DNA from: Gynurincola endophyticus
GTDB taxonomy: Bacteria > Bacteroidota > Bacteroidia > Chitinophagales > Chitinophagaceae
DNA length: 64,000 nucleotides
Assembly: GCF_003991195.1 (NCBI RefSeq)
Contig: NZ_RCWL01000003.1
Coordinates: forward strand, 186,001-250,000
Reading direction: 5' to 3'
A program made the translations under genes and the position numbers. The notes under the pieces are model-generated. The model saw only the letters and a list, made by a program, of their open reading frames with translations. It did not search any database and was not told the origin of the DNA. Positions 1 to 7,385 of this stretch are shown here, one piece after another (the first letter of the stretch is position 1; each line of letters starts with the position of its first letter).

Positions 1-1
1 C

Positions 2-304
2 GAGGAGCGTTTTGCAAAAGCTTTTGTAAGAGGGAAGTTTCGTATGAAACAGTGGGGCAAGGTAAAAATTATGCATGCTCTCAAGCAAAAACAGGTTTCT
101 ACCTACAATCTGAAACAGGCAATGCTTGAAATTGACAATGATGAATACGCGAAAGTGCTGGCTTCTTTGGCAAAAAAGAAGTGGGATTCCATCAAGGGGG
201 AAGGAGTAAACAGGTTTGTAAAAATGAGCAAAACAATGGATTATCTCATACAAAAGGGATTTGAAAGAAATCTTATCCAGGATGCAATGAAATTACTTGA
301 GTAG
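2..304 (+). CDS. recX: RecX regulatory protein, 5'-truncated by the window edge
   Basis: The frame is open from base 2, so the gene starts before the window; about 100 residues are visible. Codons before the first ATG (44) read EERFAKAFVRGKFR and continue into MKQWGKVKI, the conserved RecX pattern of a 'RFA..FVRGKFR.K.WG' block followed by short three-helix repeats. RecX binds RecA filaments and modulates recombination in the cytoplasm (known for the family). The visible part covers the last two three-helix modules and the usual C-terminal end near a 'KGF..NLI...M' helix. The annotation should not begin at ATG 44. RecA is not in the window. A long inverted repeat follows the stop. Confidence in family is high; the N-terminus is unseen. 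Confidence 0.85.
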   Translation, partial: EERFAKAFVRGKFRMKQWGKVKIMHALKQKQVSTYNLKQAMLEIDNDEYAKVLASLAKKKWDSIKGEGVNRFVKMSKTMDYLIQKGFERNLIQDAMKLLE

Positions 305-307
305 TTG

Positions 308-365
308 AACAGGAAGAAACGAAGCCGGTAAAACCAAAAGGTAATTTTCTTCGCCTCTTCCTGTT
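308..365. terminator. Long hairpin between convergent recX and M28 peptidase genes
   Basis: AACAGGAAGA (308-317) pairs with TCTTCCTGTT (356-365); inside it CGAAG pairs with CTTCG. The hairpin sits between two converging stops and probably ends transcription from one or both sides. The flanking U-tracts are weak, so this is a structural call rather than a textbook terminator. Confidence 0.5.
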
Positions 366-387
366 TAATCTTATTAAAATCGATCAT

Positions 388-2043
388 TTACTTTTTTAGA
401 GAAGCTTCACGGATAGCTTTAAATTCAGAGCCTTCCTTCCAACCTGGGAAACTCTTTTCAAAAGCCAGTTTTTTACCTACCTGAAACAAAAGTTTAATAT
501 CTTCAACGGCGCCTTCCATAGTCCAGGTATTTTCATCAAACTCATCACCCGGGCGGTGATATCTGCTATTGGTATATTCTTTTTTTGCTGCTTCTCCACC
601 TTCTTTTCCTTTGGTAACCATATCAATACCAACTTCAGTATACAAAGCGGGAATACCAACCTTGGCAAAATTGAAATGGTCTGAACGGTAATAAAATCCT
701 GACGAAGGGCTGTTTTCAAAAGCCACATAGCGGCCAACTTTTTTCGCTGCTTCTTCAAGATAATCTTCCAACTCTGATTGGCCTCTGCCAACAACAATGA
801 TATCGGTAGTTTTTTCAAAAGGGTTTAATATGTCCATATTGATATTCGCTACTGTTTTTTTAACAGGAAAAATTGGGTTATTGGCATAATAAGCAGATCC
901 CCATAGCCCTTGCTCTTCGGCAGTTACAGCCAGAAATACAATGGTGCGCGCGGTTTCCTGGGGCAGGCTCTTGAATGCACGGGCTACCTCAATCAGTGCA
1001 GCAGTACCGGTTGCATTGTCTAAAGCTCCGTTATAGATGGTGTCTCCTTTTTCGTCTGCTTTACCGATGCCGAGGTGGTCCCAGTGTGCGGTATAGATGA
1101 TATACTCGTCTTTCTGAGTAGTTCCTGGGATCATTCCCACTACGTTATAAGACGAATTATATTGGGTTTTTACATCAATTTTTGCAGAAACAGTGAGGTT
1201 TAATGGAGTTGCTTTGAAATCAGCGGTTTCGGCGGTTGCCAGCAAACTACTGTCTTTTCCTGCTGCGGTTAATAATTGTTTAGCAGCATCAAACGATACC
1301 CAGCCCACAATATCACATAATTGCTCTTGTTTACCTCTTGGATCGAGGCGAAGTTTTGAAGCATTCCAACTGTTTTGAACAACAGAGAAAGGATAGGCTG
1401 CGCCTTCATCGTGGTGAATGATTAAACAACCTTTAGCTCCCTGACGAGCCGCTTCTTCAAATTTATAGGTCCACCTGCCGTAATAAGTCATGGTATCACC
1501 TTTGAACAAACTTTCATTTTTACTGTAGAATCCCGGATCATTTACCAGCACCAGCACTACTTTACCTTTCACATCAATATCCTTGTAATCATTCCATCCA
1601 TATTCAGGGGCCACTACACCATATCCGGCGAATACCAATTCATTTTGATTAAAGGAAACAGACTTTTCGGTTTTTTCGGTCCAGATAACATAGTCATCGA
1701 ATCCTTTTAAAGAAAAAGTTTGCGTAGGTGTTTTAACCGACATGTTTGCTCCGGCATACGAAGTAATATTTACCATGGGAACCTGTTGCAAATAAGAGGC
1801 TCCGTTGCCTGGCTGCAGGCCTGCTTCCTGAAAAGATTTTTCAAGAAAAGCAATTGTTTTTGATTCACCGGTGGTAAAAGGTTTCCGCCCTTCAAATTCA
1901 TCAGAAGCCAGCGTTTTGATGTTGTTTTTCAAGTGTTCAACTGAAATAGCATCTAACCCGGCGGCATCACTCAAATTAGAGCTGCTATTCTTACAACTGC
2001 CTATCATTAATCCGATACAAGCAATAAAGGTGAGTTTTTTCAT
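388..2043 (-). CDS. M28 family zinc metallopeptidase, lipoprotein, with PA-like insert
   Basis: 551 aa. The chosen ATG (2043) gives a clean lipoprotein signal MKKLTFIACIGLMIGSC with the lipobox cysteine at residue 17; the frame opens 52 codons earlier but that extension destroys the signal. Expected M28 metal ligands are all visible: His in YTAHWDHLG (about 320), Asp in LDNATG (342), Glu-Glu in AEEQGLWGS (376-377), Asp in INMDIL (404) and His in RSDHFNF (about 458). Residues about 130-290 look like the protease-associated (PA) insert that is common in secreted aminopeptidases of this group. It probably removes N-terminal residues from peptides in the periplasm or at the outer membrane. Divergent from the small gene at 2201; a second M28 peptidase lies at 9.6 kb but is only distantly similar. 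Confidence 0.88.
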   Translation of the reverse strand: MKKLTFIACIGLMIGSCKNSSSNLSDAAGLDAISVEHLKNNIKTLASDEFEGRKPFTTGESKTIAFLEKSFQEAGLQPGNGASYLQQVPMVNITSYAGANMSVKTPTQTFSLKGFDDYVIWTEKTEKSVSFNQNELVFAGYGVVAPEYGWNDYKDIDVKGKVVLVLVNDPGFYSKNESLFKGDTMTYYGRWTYKFEEAARQGAKGCLIIHHDEGAAYPFSVVQNSWNASKLRLDPRGKQEQLCDIVGWVSFDAAKQLLTAAGKDSSLLATAETADFKATPLNLTVSAKIDVKTQYNSSYNVVGMIPGTTQKDEYIIYTAHWDHLGIGKADEKGDTIYNGALDNATGTAALIEVARAFKSLPQETARTIVFLAVTAEEQGLWGSAYYANNPIFPVKKTVANINMDILNPFEKTTDIIVVGRGQSELEDYLEEAAKKVGRYVAFENSPSSGFYYRSDHFNFAKVGIPALYTEVGIDMVTKGKEGGEAAKKEYTNSRYHRPGDEFDENTWTMEGAVEDIKLLFQVGKKLAFEKSFPGWKEGSEFKAIREASLKK

Positions 2044-2200
2044 AATCTGAAATTTGAATAGCAACAAAATAACGGAAAAAAGGCATTTGATAAAATTTTG
2101 TGAAAGCAAAGCATTAACCAAAAGGACTGTTAAAACCTGTGTAACGGGCGCTGTTTCGGCACAATACTTGGCTTTCTTATACTGAATCAAAAGGAACACT

Positions 2201-2473
2201 ATGAAAAGAACACATAAGAAAAGAATACAGTACCATTTCGTAGAAGAAATTGAGATAAATCAAAAGAAAGAACCTGTGGCAATTACGGTATATGAAATTC
2301 ATGACGGAACATCCCGATTCAGGGTGAGTATTAATGAGGGGCCGATTCATGTGTTTGGTTTAAATAATGAACAAACCCATTATGTTGAAATTGATGGTAG
2401 TAGAATCGATCCTTTATCTGAACATGCAAAAAGAGCAATTAACCTTCTTTTACAAAGAAAAATTGCGGCTTAA
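2201..2473 (+). CDS. Small hypothetical protein
   Basis: 90 aa, no family recognised. The product is soluble, begins MKRTHKKRIQYHFVEE and looks mostly beta-stranded with a basic N-terminus and a final short helix (HAKRAINLLLQRKIAA). No signal peptide or membrane segment. It is divergent from the M28 peptidase and ends about 50 bases before a strong intrinsic terminator, so it is a single-gene transcript. Codon use is unremarkable. Real gene status is supported by the terminator and by a full-length frame with no overlapping competitor. Confidence 0.6.
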   Translation: MKRTHKKRIQYHFVEEIEINQKKEPVAITVYEIHDGTSRFRVSINEGPIHVFGLNNEQTHYVEIDGSRIDPLSEHAKRAINLLLQRKIAA

Positions 2474-2520
2474 TAATATTGATTCCTATTGAAAACTGTC
2501 CATTCTTTGGAATACCAATA

Positions 2521-2562
2521 AAAATGGCTCTCCTGCATCATTGCAAGGAGGGCCATTTTTAC
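2521..2562 (+). terminator. Intrinsic terminator after the 90-aa gene
   Basis: ATGGCTCTCCTGCA pairs with TGCAAGGAGGGCCAT around a TCAT loop (one bulge and one G-T pair), followed by TTTTT. The mirrored A-run on the other side means it may also stop minus-strand transcription from the gene at 2605. Confidence 0.75.
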
Positions 2563-2604
2563 ATTCAGCATTTAATTTCACGCCTTGGAAAATGATCATT
2601 CATT

Positions 2605-3051
2605 TTATTGACCGGAAAACTTCTGTTTTACGAGGGCATAAACCTGTTCAACGGTTTTGGTTTCGATCGGATTAAGCGGAAAATGAGATTCGATTTTCGT
2701 ATGTATCAGTTGAATCGCTTTATGTTGCGGCAAATGTGTTAAAATGAAAGTTACTTTTTCCAGTGTAGTTTCATCTTTGGTATACAGTTCTTTGTTCTCT
2801 GGCAGCACAGATTTTGTTTTACTGAACTTTCTCTTGATAATAGCTTCTAAAGTGGCTTTATGTGCAGCAGAAATCGACGGAAGGCGGGAACACTTATTTA
2901 AGAGTCCTTCCAACTGTTTTTTGCTCAGTGTTCCTCTTTCCTGATATTGTATATATAGGCTTTGAGCAAAACTGGATTTTGGTTGGGCCACAATGACCCA
3001 TTCCAGAATTTCCTTAATTACATCTACATCAGGTTTCTTTCTCAGGTTCAT
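2605..3051 (-). CDS. Hypothetical helical protein
   Basis: 148 aa, not recognised. Predicted to be almost entirely alpha-helical and soluble, Lys-rich, without signal peptide. Three helical blocks are suggested by periodic hydrophobics (about residues 8-30, 40-75, 95-145). It precedes nothing on the same strand and follows the helicase at 3191 in the same direction with a 139-base gap, so it could be the second gene of that transcript; no terminator was seen between them. No functional claim can be made from sequence alone. Confidence 0.6.
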   Translation of the reverse strand: MNLRKKPDVDVIKEILEWVIVAQPKSSFAQSLYIQYQERGTLSKKQLEGLLNKCSRLPSISAAHKATLEAIIKRKFSKTKSVLPENKELYTKDETTLEKVTFILTHLPQHKAIQLIHTKIESHFPLNPIETKTVEQVYALVKQKFSGQ

Positions 3052-3190
3052 TTTAAAATATTCGTCCTATAGAAATTTAAATCAACAGGTTTATATAGAA
3101 TGGAAACGTCCATCAGGAAAATATTTCAATAGCGGTTTTAGTATAGTTGTACGCAGATACAAAAGAGAAAATCAATGTATCTGCGGAACA

Positions 3191-4498
3191 CTATTTAGCA
3201 ATATCCATCTTTACTTTCTGACCTTTTATTTTTTGGCCTTTGATCAGCGTCAATACCTGGTTCATCTTTGATTTTCTTACTGCTGCAAATGAATGGAAAT
3301 CTCTGACTTCTATTAAACCGATATCTTCTTTTTTAAGTTTTCCGATGTTACCTAAAAAACCTACGATATCAATTTTATTGATTTTATTTTTTTTACCGGC
3401 AGCAATAAACAGAGTGGTCCATGTGGGACGTTCTGGTAAAACAAAAGGCGGTTTTAATACCAGCTCCTGTATTTGAGGATCCACGTATGTAGGCAGGTAT
3501 TCATGTGATCCTAACAACAATACAACATTTCCGCTGGCTTCCATACGGGCTGTTCTTCCGTTTCTGTGAATAAAAGCAGCTTCATTTTCGGGAAGCTGAT
3601 AATGTATTACATATCTGATGTTGGTAATATCTAGTCCTCTCGCTGCAAGGTCAGTGGTAATCAAGAAATTTACTGATCCGTTTCTGAACTTGGCTAAAGC
3701 CGTATCACGCTCGTGTTGTTCTAACGCACCGTGATAAAAAATACTGGCAATACCCTTTTCTTTGAGAAAGTCATTAACTATCTCAACATGTTCGCGTTGG
3801 TTACAGAAAACGATGGTGAGGCGATTTCCTATATGGCATAGCAGTTCAAATAATGTTTCATCTTTTTCTTTGCCGGCTGACTTTACAAACTGTACTTCCA
3901 GACTTTCTTTCTGCTCTTCTACAATATAGTTGAGCGTTGCGTGGCTGTTAAACTTTAAAAAGTTCGGAATAGCTACATCATGCGTTGCAGAGGTGAGAAA
4001 CTTGTTTTTAACCTTAGGAAGGAAAGAAAAGATTTCCTGCATTTCATCAAGGAACCCAAGTTCTAAAGATTTATCGAATTCATCCAGAACAACCGTTTCA
4101 ATCGTGTTTGGATGAATATTTTCGCGGCGAAGGTGATCGGCAATTCGCCCGGGTGTGCCAACAATGATGGCGGGCTGTTCAAGAAGGTTGTTTTCTTCAA
4201 TTTCTCTTTTGTGGCCACCATAACAACAGGTAACGGCGATACCCGATTTTAAAGACTTGAAAACATTTTCAATCTGTACGGCCAGCTCACGTGTTGGAGC
4301 AATAATTAACGCCTGTGTACCCTTGCTGCCGGGTTGTATTTTTTGGAGAATAGGTAATAAAAAAGCCAGTGTTTTTCCTGAACCGGTATTCGCTAAAATC
4401 ATCAGTTGAGCCTGCTCTTCAGCTATTCTTAAAGCCTCTTCCTGCATCTCGTTCAATGATTTAATACCGATATTATTTAGTAAGTCCTGAAAATTCAT
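3191..4498 (-). CDS. DEAD-box RNA helicase with DbpA-type RNA-binding domain
   Basis: 435 aa from ATG 4498. Helicase motifs in order: ANTGSGKT (Walker A, about 36-43), PTREL, TPGRI, DEFD in place of DEAD (about 145), SAT, a TTDLAARGLDI block and HRNGRTAR (motif VI). Residues about 365-435 match the DbpA RNA-binding fold (LFIAAGKKNKIN..DIVGFLGN...EDIGLIEVRDFHSFAAV), which in DbpA recognises 23S rRNA hairpin 92; ribosome assembly is therefore the likely role (inference). The upstream in-frame extension to 4570 is rejected because a TACCTTTG promoter element ends only about five bases before ATG 4498. The HRNGRTAR and DEFD variants are departures from the consensus HRxGRxxR/DEAD, of which only DEFD is unusual. 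Confidence 0.9.
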   Translation of the reverse strand: MNFQDLLNNIGIKSLNEMQEEALRIAEEQAQLMILANTGSGKTLAFLLPILQKIQPGSKGTQALIIAPTRELAVQIENVFKSLKSGIAVTCCYGGHKREIEENNLLEQPAIIVGTPGRIADHLRRENIHPNTIETVVLDEFDKSLELGFLDEMQEIFSFLPKVKNKFLTSATHDVAIPNFLKFNSHATLNYIVEEQKESLEVQFVKSAGKEKDETLFELLCHIGNRLTIVFCNQREHVEIVNDFLKEKGIASIFYHGALEQHERDTALAKFRNGSVNFLITTDLAARGLDITNIRYVIHYQLPENEAAFIHRNGRTARMEASGNVVLLLGSHEYLPTYVDPQIQELVLKPPFVLPERPTWTTLFIAAGKKNKINKIDIVGFLGNIGKLKKEDIGLIEVRDFHSFAAVRKSKMNQVLTLIKGQKIKGQKVKMDIAK

Positions 4499-4503
4499 AG
4501 GTA

Positions 4504-4511
4504 CAAAGGTA
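4504..4511 (-). promoter_or_regulatory. -7 element TACCTTTG of the helicase gene
   Basis: Minus-strand TACCTTTG matches the Bacteroidota -7 consensus TAnnTTTG. TTA lies 20 nt upstream, a near match to the usual TTG at -33. The predicted start of transcription is within a few bases of the ATG, which would make the mRNA leaderless or nearly so. Confidence 0.6.
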
Positions 4512-4517
4512 CATATA

Positions 4518-4541
4518 AAAAGAGCGCTTTTTAAGGGCGCT
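4518..4541 (-). terminator. Stem-loop with U-tract just upstream of the helicase promoter
   Basis: On the minus strand AGAGCGC and GCGCTCT form a 7-bp stem followed directly by TTTTTAT. No minus-strand gene lies upstream to need it, so it either ends an unannotated transcript from the 4.55-4.8 kb gap, acts as an attenuator, or is a DNA-level operator overlapping the -33 region. Confidence 0.45.
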
Positions 4542-4813
4542 CTAAAACAAACATTATAATACAGGCTCATTCAGAGGCAACACTTAAATCAGATGAGCTT
4601 TACAGTGCCGCTAAAGTAGTATCAATCTGCATTTTAAGCAGAAGTATTAACAATAAACGCGACGAAAAGCATAAAATGTTGACACAGGTAAAATTTTCTC
4701 TAAATATTGATAATTTTCATATGTATAACATTGATATTTAATAATATTAATATTTTTTTCAGTTTTTAAACAACCTTCTCGCGGGTTACGTATATAGTTA
4801 AAGCAATATGGTA

Positions 4814-4821
4814 TAAATTTG
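4814..4821 (+). promoter_or_regulatory. -7 element TAAATTTG of the DUF3127 gene
   Basis: Exact TAnnTTTG match 15 bases before the ATG at 4836. No good TTG was found at the expected 19-20 nt upstream, so this is a half-supported promoter. The 265 bases before the gene are very AT-rich and hold nothing else I can name. Confidence 0.45.
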
Positions 4822-4835
4822 ATCAAATAGTTAAT

Positions 4836-5177
4836 ATGGAAATAACTGGAAAATTACAGCAGATTCTGCCCGAGCAAAGAGGGAGTGGTAAAAACGGAGA
4901 GTGGGTTAAACAAGGTTTTGTAATTGAAACCGGCGATACTTATCCTAAAAAAGTATGTATTACTGTTTGGGGTGATAAAATAGATTTGAAGTCGTTTACC
5001 ATGGGAGAAAAAGTGGTGGCATCCATAGATGTTGAGAGCAGGGAGTTTAATGGTAAATGGTATACTGATGTGAAAGCATGGAAGGTAGTAAAGGCGGGAG
5101 GTGATTCAGGCGAAGGGGATATCGCTCCTCCGGGTGTTACAAACCAGGATTATTCTGATGATGATCTTCCTTTTTAA
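4836..5177 (+). CDS. DUF3127 OB-fold protein, SSB-like
   Basis: 113 aa. The pattern MEITGKLQQILPEQ...W.KQGFVIETGDTYPKKVCITVWGDKIDL...G..V.ASIDVESREFNGKWYTDVKAWKV is the DUF3127 family of Bacteroidota, a short OB-fold. The last six residues, DDDLPF, are the classic SSB C-terminal tip that docks DNA replication and repair proteins, and they follow a flexible Gly/Asp/Pro-rich linker. It is likely to bind single-stranded DNA (inference from fold and tail; the family has no firm assignment that I know of). A single-gene transcript ending in a very strong terminator. Confidence 0.8.
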   Translation: MEITGKLQQILPEQRGSGKNGEWVKQGFVIETGDTYPKKVCITVWGDKIDLKSFTMGEKVVASIDVESREFNGKWYTDVKAWKVVKAGGDSGEGDIAPPGVTNQDYSDDDLPF

Positions 5178-5183
5178 ATAATT

Positions 5184-5214
5184 ATCCCCCCAACAAAGTT
5201 GGGGGGATTTTTTA
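5184..5214 (+). terminator. Strong intrinsic terminator after the DUF3127 gene
   Basis: ATCCCCCCAAC pairs with GTTGGGGGGAT around a short AAA loop, followed by TTTTTTA. Its end overlaps the last codon of the convergent membrane-protein gene at 5212. Confidence 0.85.
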
Positions 5215-5490
5215 TATAATAATATAATACATCACTGTAGTTAATATTAACCCCAGTAAAGAACCGATAACAGTTGCGATAGCATCATTCACTTCATAAT
5301 GCCCCCAGCCGGTAAACTTTGAAAACAATTCAAAGCCATAAGCAATCAGAAAGCAAACAAGGAATGCAATGACCAGAATAATCGCCCAATGAAAATGGAA
5401 GATCATCAATCCGAAAAATTGCAAAACAATTCCCATTGCTAAACCTACCCAAAAATGTTTTTTCTTGTCTGGAGCCACGTTTTGAAACAT
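5212..5490 (-). CDS. Small integral membrane protein, VanZ/YfiM-like signature
   Basis: 92 aa with a short cytoplasmic start (MFQNVAPDKKKHFWVG) and three hydrophobic segments at about 13-32, 35-55 and 66-92. The DKKKHF near the start and GHYEVNDAIATVIGS after the second segment resemble the D-K-x-x-H and E-x-x-D-x-x-x-N elements shared by VanZ-like and YfiM-like small membrane proteins; that relation is by eye only. Convergent with the SSB-like gene and sharing its terminator region. Function unknown. Confidence 0.65.
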   Translation of the reverse strand: MFQNVAPDKKKHFWVGLAMGIVLQFFGLMIFHFHWAIILVIAFLVCFLIAYGFELFSKFTGWGHYEVNDAIATVIGSLLGLILTTVMYYIII

Positions 5491-5968
5491 ATGTTAAGTT
5501 TTCAAGAATGGAAAATAAGCGGAATTTAAAACATATGAAATCGATCAACGATATTTTTCAACTAAATAACATTTCAATAAAATACAGGAATGCTGATCTT
5601 ATGGTTTACATAATCGTTGATTTCGTTGATACTAAGCAAAAAAATTAATGAATACTTAAACATAAAAGAATAAAAATGAGTTAGAAAAGACTAAATTGCA
5701 CTACCTAAAACACCCTAATTCGTAATACCCTTCTGTATATAAAATTCTTTATATACAATGAAATCTATTCATGTATAGACCAGTTTATCAGGTCTATTGT
5801 AAAAAATAATTCCTTCTGTTTACATGTTTTTAAGTGTATTCTTTATTCCTTGCTAAGGGAATATGCTGTGAATTTTGTGAAATAAGGAGAAAATAAAAAA
5901 TTTTATACACTAAGAATAATATTCAGACGTTCATATACACAATAACCCCAACCTAATCCAACTAAATT
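5491..5968. other. AT-rich 478-base gap with two inverted repeats
   Basis: No convincing gene. Two inverted repeats precede the PIN-like gene: a perfect 10-bp pair TGTATATAAA/TTTATATACA with a 4-base centre (5734-5757) and ATAGACC/GGTCTAT (5775-5781 and 5791-5797). Short frames here have AT-driven composition and no homology that I recognise. The gap is more AT-rich than neighbouring spacers. Confidence 0.6.
5734..5757. repeat. Perfect 24-base inverted repeat upstream of PIN-like gene
   Basis: TGTATATAAA (5734-5743), centre ATTC, TTTATATACA (5748-5757). With no run of T after it, it looks more like an operator or cruciform site than a terminator. It lies about 210 bases upstream of the PIN-like gene. 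Confidence 0.6.
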
Positions 5969-7051
5969 ATGAAAAAATTATTTCCTGGTTATGTATTAAA
6001 ATCAGAGAGTGATATTGTAAGAATCCTAAACGAAGGTTTAATTGTTTTTGATGCGAAAGTATTGTTGAACCTTTATCGTTATTCAGAATCTACCACCAAT
6101 GCCTTGTTTGAAATCATTGAGAAGTTTTCTGAAAGAGTGTATTTACCCCATCAGGCTGCATTTGATTATAATAGAAACAGAATTGACGTTATTTTGCAGC
6201 AGTATAAAGTATATGAGCATTTACAGAAAAACCTGAACGATATTTTAGTAGAAATTCAGTCTGACAATAAACAACCATTTTTATCTCCTTTATTAAAAGA
6301 TAAGATTGAAGCTTCTTTTGAAGAAATTCAGGCGGAAGTAGTAAAAAGCAAAAAGAGATTTGAGCGTTTTATTTACGACGACCCGATTTTCGAAAGAATT
6401 GATCAGATCTTTACTTCAAGAATCTCGAATTCGTACGATGACGAGCGCATGAAGAAAATTTACCAGGAAGGAAAAAAACGTTACGAAAAGCAGATTCCTC
6501 CCGGATTTGAACAGAAATCAGAGATCGAAGAAGTAAAATATGCTGACCTGGTTTTCTGGAAACAGATCATGGATATTTCTAAATACCACAATAAAGATAT
6601 TTTATTAGTAACAGACGATTATAAACCGGATTGGATCTGGATGATTGAAGGTAACAGAACAATTGGTCCCAGAGCTGAGCTGGTAGAAGAGTTACACCGT
6701 TATTCTAAACGCGATTTCCATATTTATTCATCTAAGAACTTTATGGAATATGGTTCTTCTGTGTTTAGTCTTTCTGTAACCGCAGATGTACTGAATGAAA
6801 TTCAGGAAATCAACGAAAACCTGAATTCTAAATTGATTCAGGATTATGAAGGCCTTAGAAACAAGTTATTGAGAAAGAAAAATATTATCACCGAACTGAA
6901 GCATATTGATAAGGAAATTACCAGCATCAAAAATGAAATCGGTGAAATTGATCAGAAGTCAAATGTAATTAAACTGAATACAGAAGAAGGAACTTCTGAA
7001 TTAAGTGATACAAAATATAAATTGATCGAGTTAATTAAAAACTTGAACTAA
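5969..7051 (+). CDS. PIN-like domain protein (PIN_8/DUF4935 type), putative RNase
   Basis: 360 aa. The N-terminal third begins with GLIVFDAKVLLNLYRYSEST, the counterpart of the FDTNVLLNLYRYS motif of PIN-like proteins; the metal-binding Asp stays, the usual Thr-Asn is Ala-Lys. The second half of the active site is in EVKYADLVFWKQIMDISKYHNKD followed by LLVTDDYKPDWIW (about 190-225), again with conserved acidic residues. Residues about 260-360 form a long Lys/Glu-rich coiled coil. Such proteins are predicted single-strand RNases, sometimes found with defence genes; here it stands alone, with a palindromic leader and its own terminator. No antitoxin gene is adjacent. Role therefore open: free-standing RNase, abortive-infection effector or housekeeping. 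Confidence 0.75.
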   Translation: MKKLFPGYVLKSESDIVRILNEGLIVFDAKVLLNLYRYSESTTNALFEIIEKFSERVYLPHQAAFDYNRNRIDVILQQYKVYEHLQKNLNDILVEIQSDNKQPFLSPLLKDKIEASFEEIQAEVVKSKKRFERFIYDDPIFERIDQIFTSRISNSYDDERMKKIYQEGKKRYEKQIPPGFEQKSEIEEVKYADLVFWKQIMDISKYHNKDILLVTDDYKPDWIWMIEGNRTIGPRAELVEELHRYSKRDFHIYSSKNFMEYGSSVFSLSVTADVLNEIQEINENLNSKLIQDYEGLRNKLLRKKNIITELKHIDKEITSIKNEIGEIDQKSNVIKLNTEEGTSELSDTKYKLIELIKNLN

Positions 7052-7106
7052 TCATAAAGAGTTTGACAAGGATAACTTGTTCATAATTTAGATTAAGGTT
7101 GTATAC

Positions 7107-7138
7107 AAAAGCCTGTTCTTTCGAACAGGCTTTTTTTT
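7107..7138 (+). terminator. Intrinsic terminator after the PIN-like gene
   Basis: AAAAGCCTGTTC and GAACAGGC form the stem around TTTC, followed by eight T. The remaining bases up to 7385 (the whole gap is 334 bases) hold nothing else I can support. Confidence 0.85.
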
Positions 7139-7385
7139 GTCAACCCCTAAAAGTATTCTTTAGAAAACTTTCTCCAACTATGACAATTGTTAGAGATCGT
7201 AAAAATACGAGATAAAGCTTTTCCCTTGTTCTTTTTGGCATAAAATCATACAAAGCGGTTAGGGCAAATGGGTAGAAAATACACTTATTTATCATTTGTC
7301 AATAACAAAATAACCTATACTTAAAGCAAAAGTCAATGATTGAATAAAACTAAAGTGTACATTCGGATCAATAAATTCAAGTACG

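Noticed and set aside
3930-4115. Plus-strand frame opposite the helicase
   Set aside because: Shadow frame of a gene with unambiguous helicase motifs.
5436-5648. 70-codon frame in the gap before the PIN-like gene
   Set aside because: Starts within the convergent small membrane-protein gene, AT-driven composition, no terminator or promoter of its own.
5775-5797. ATAGACC/GGTCTAT hairpin as a terminator
   Set aside because: Not followed by a T-run on the plus strand and no gene ends nearby; kept only as an inverted repeat.
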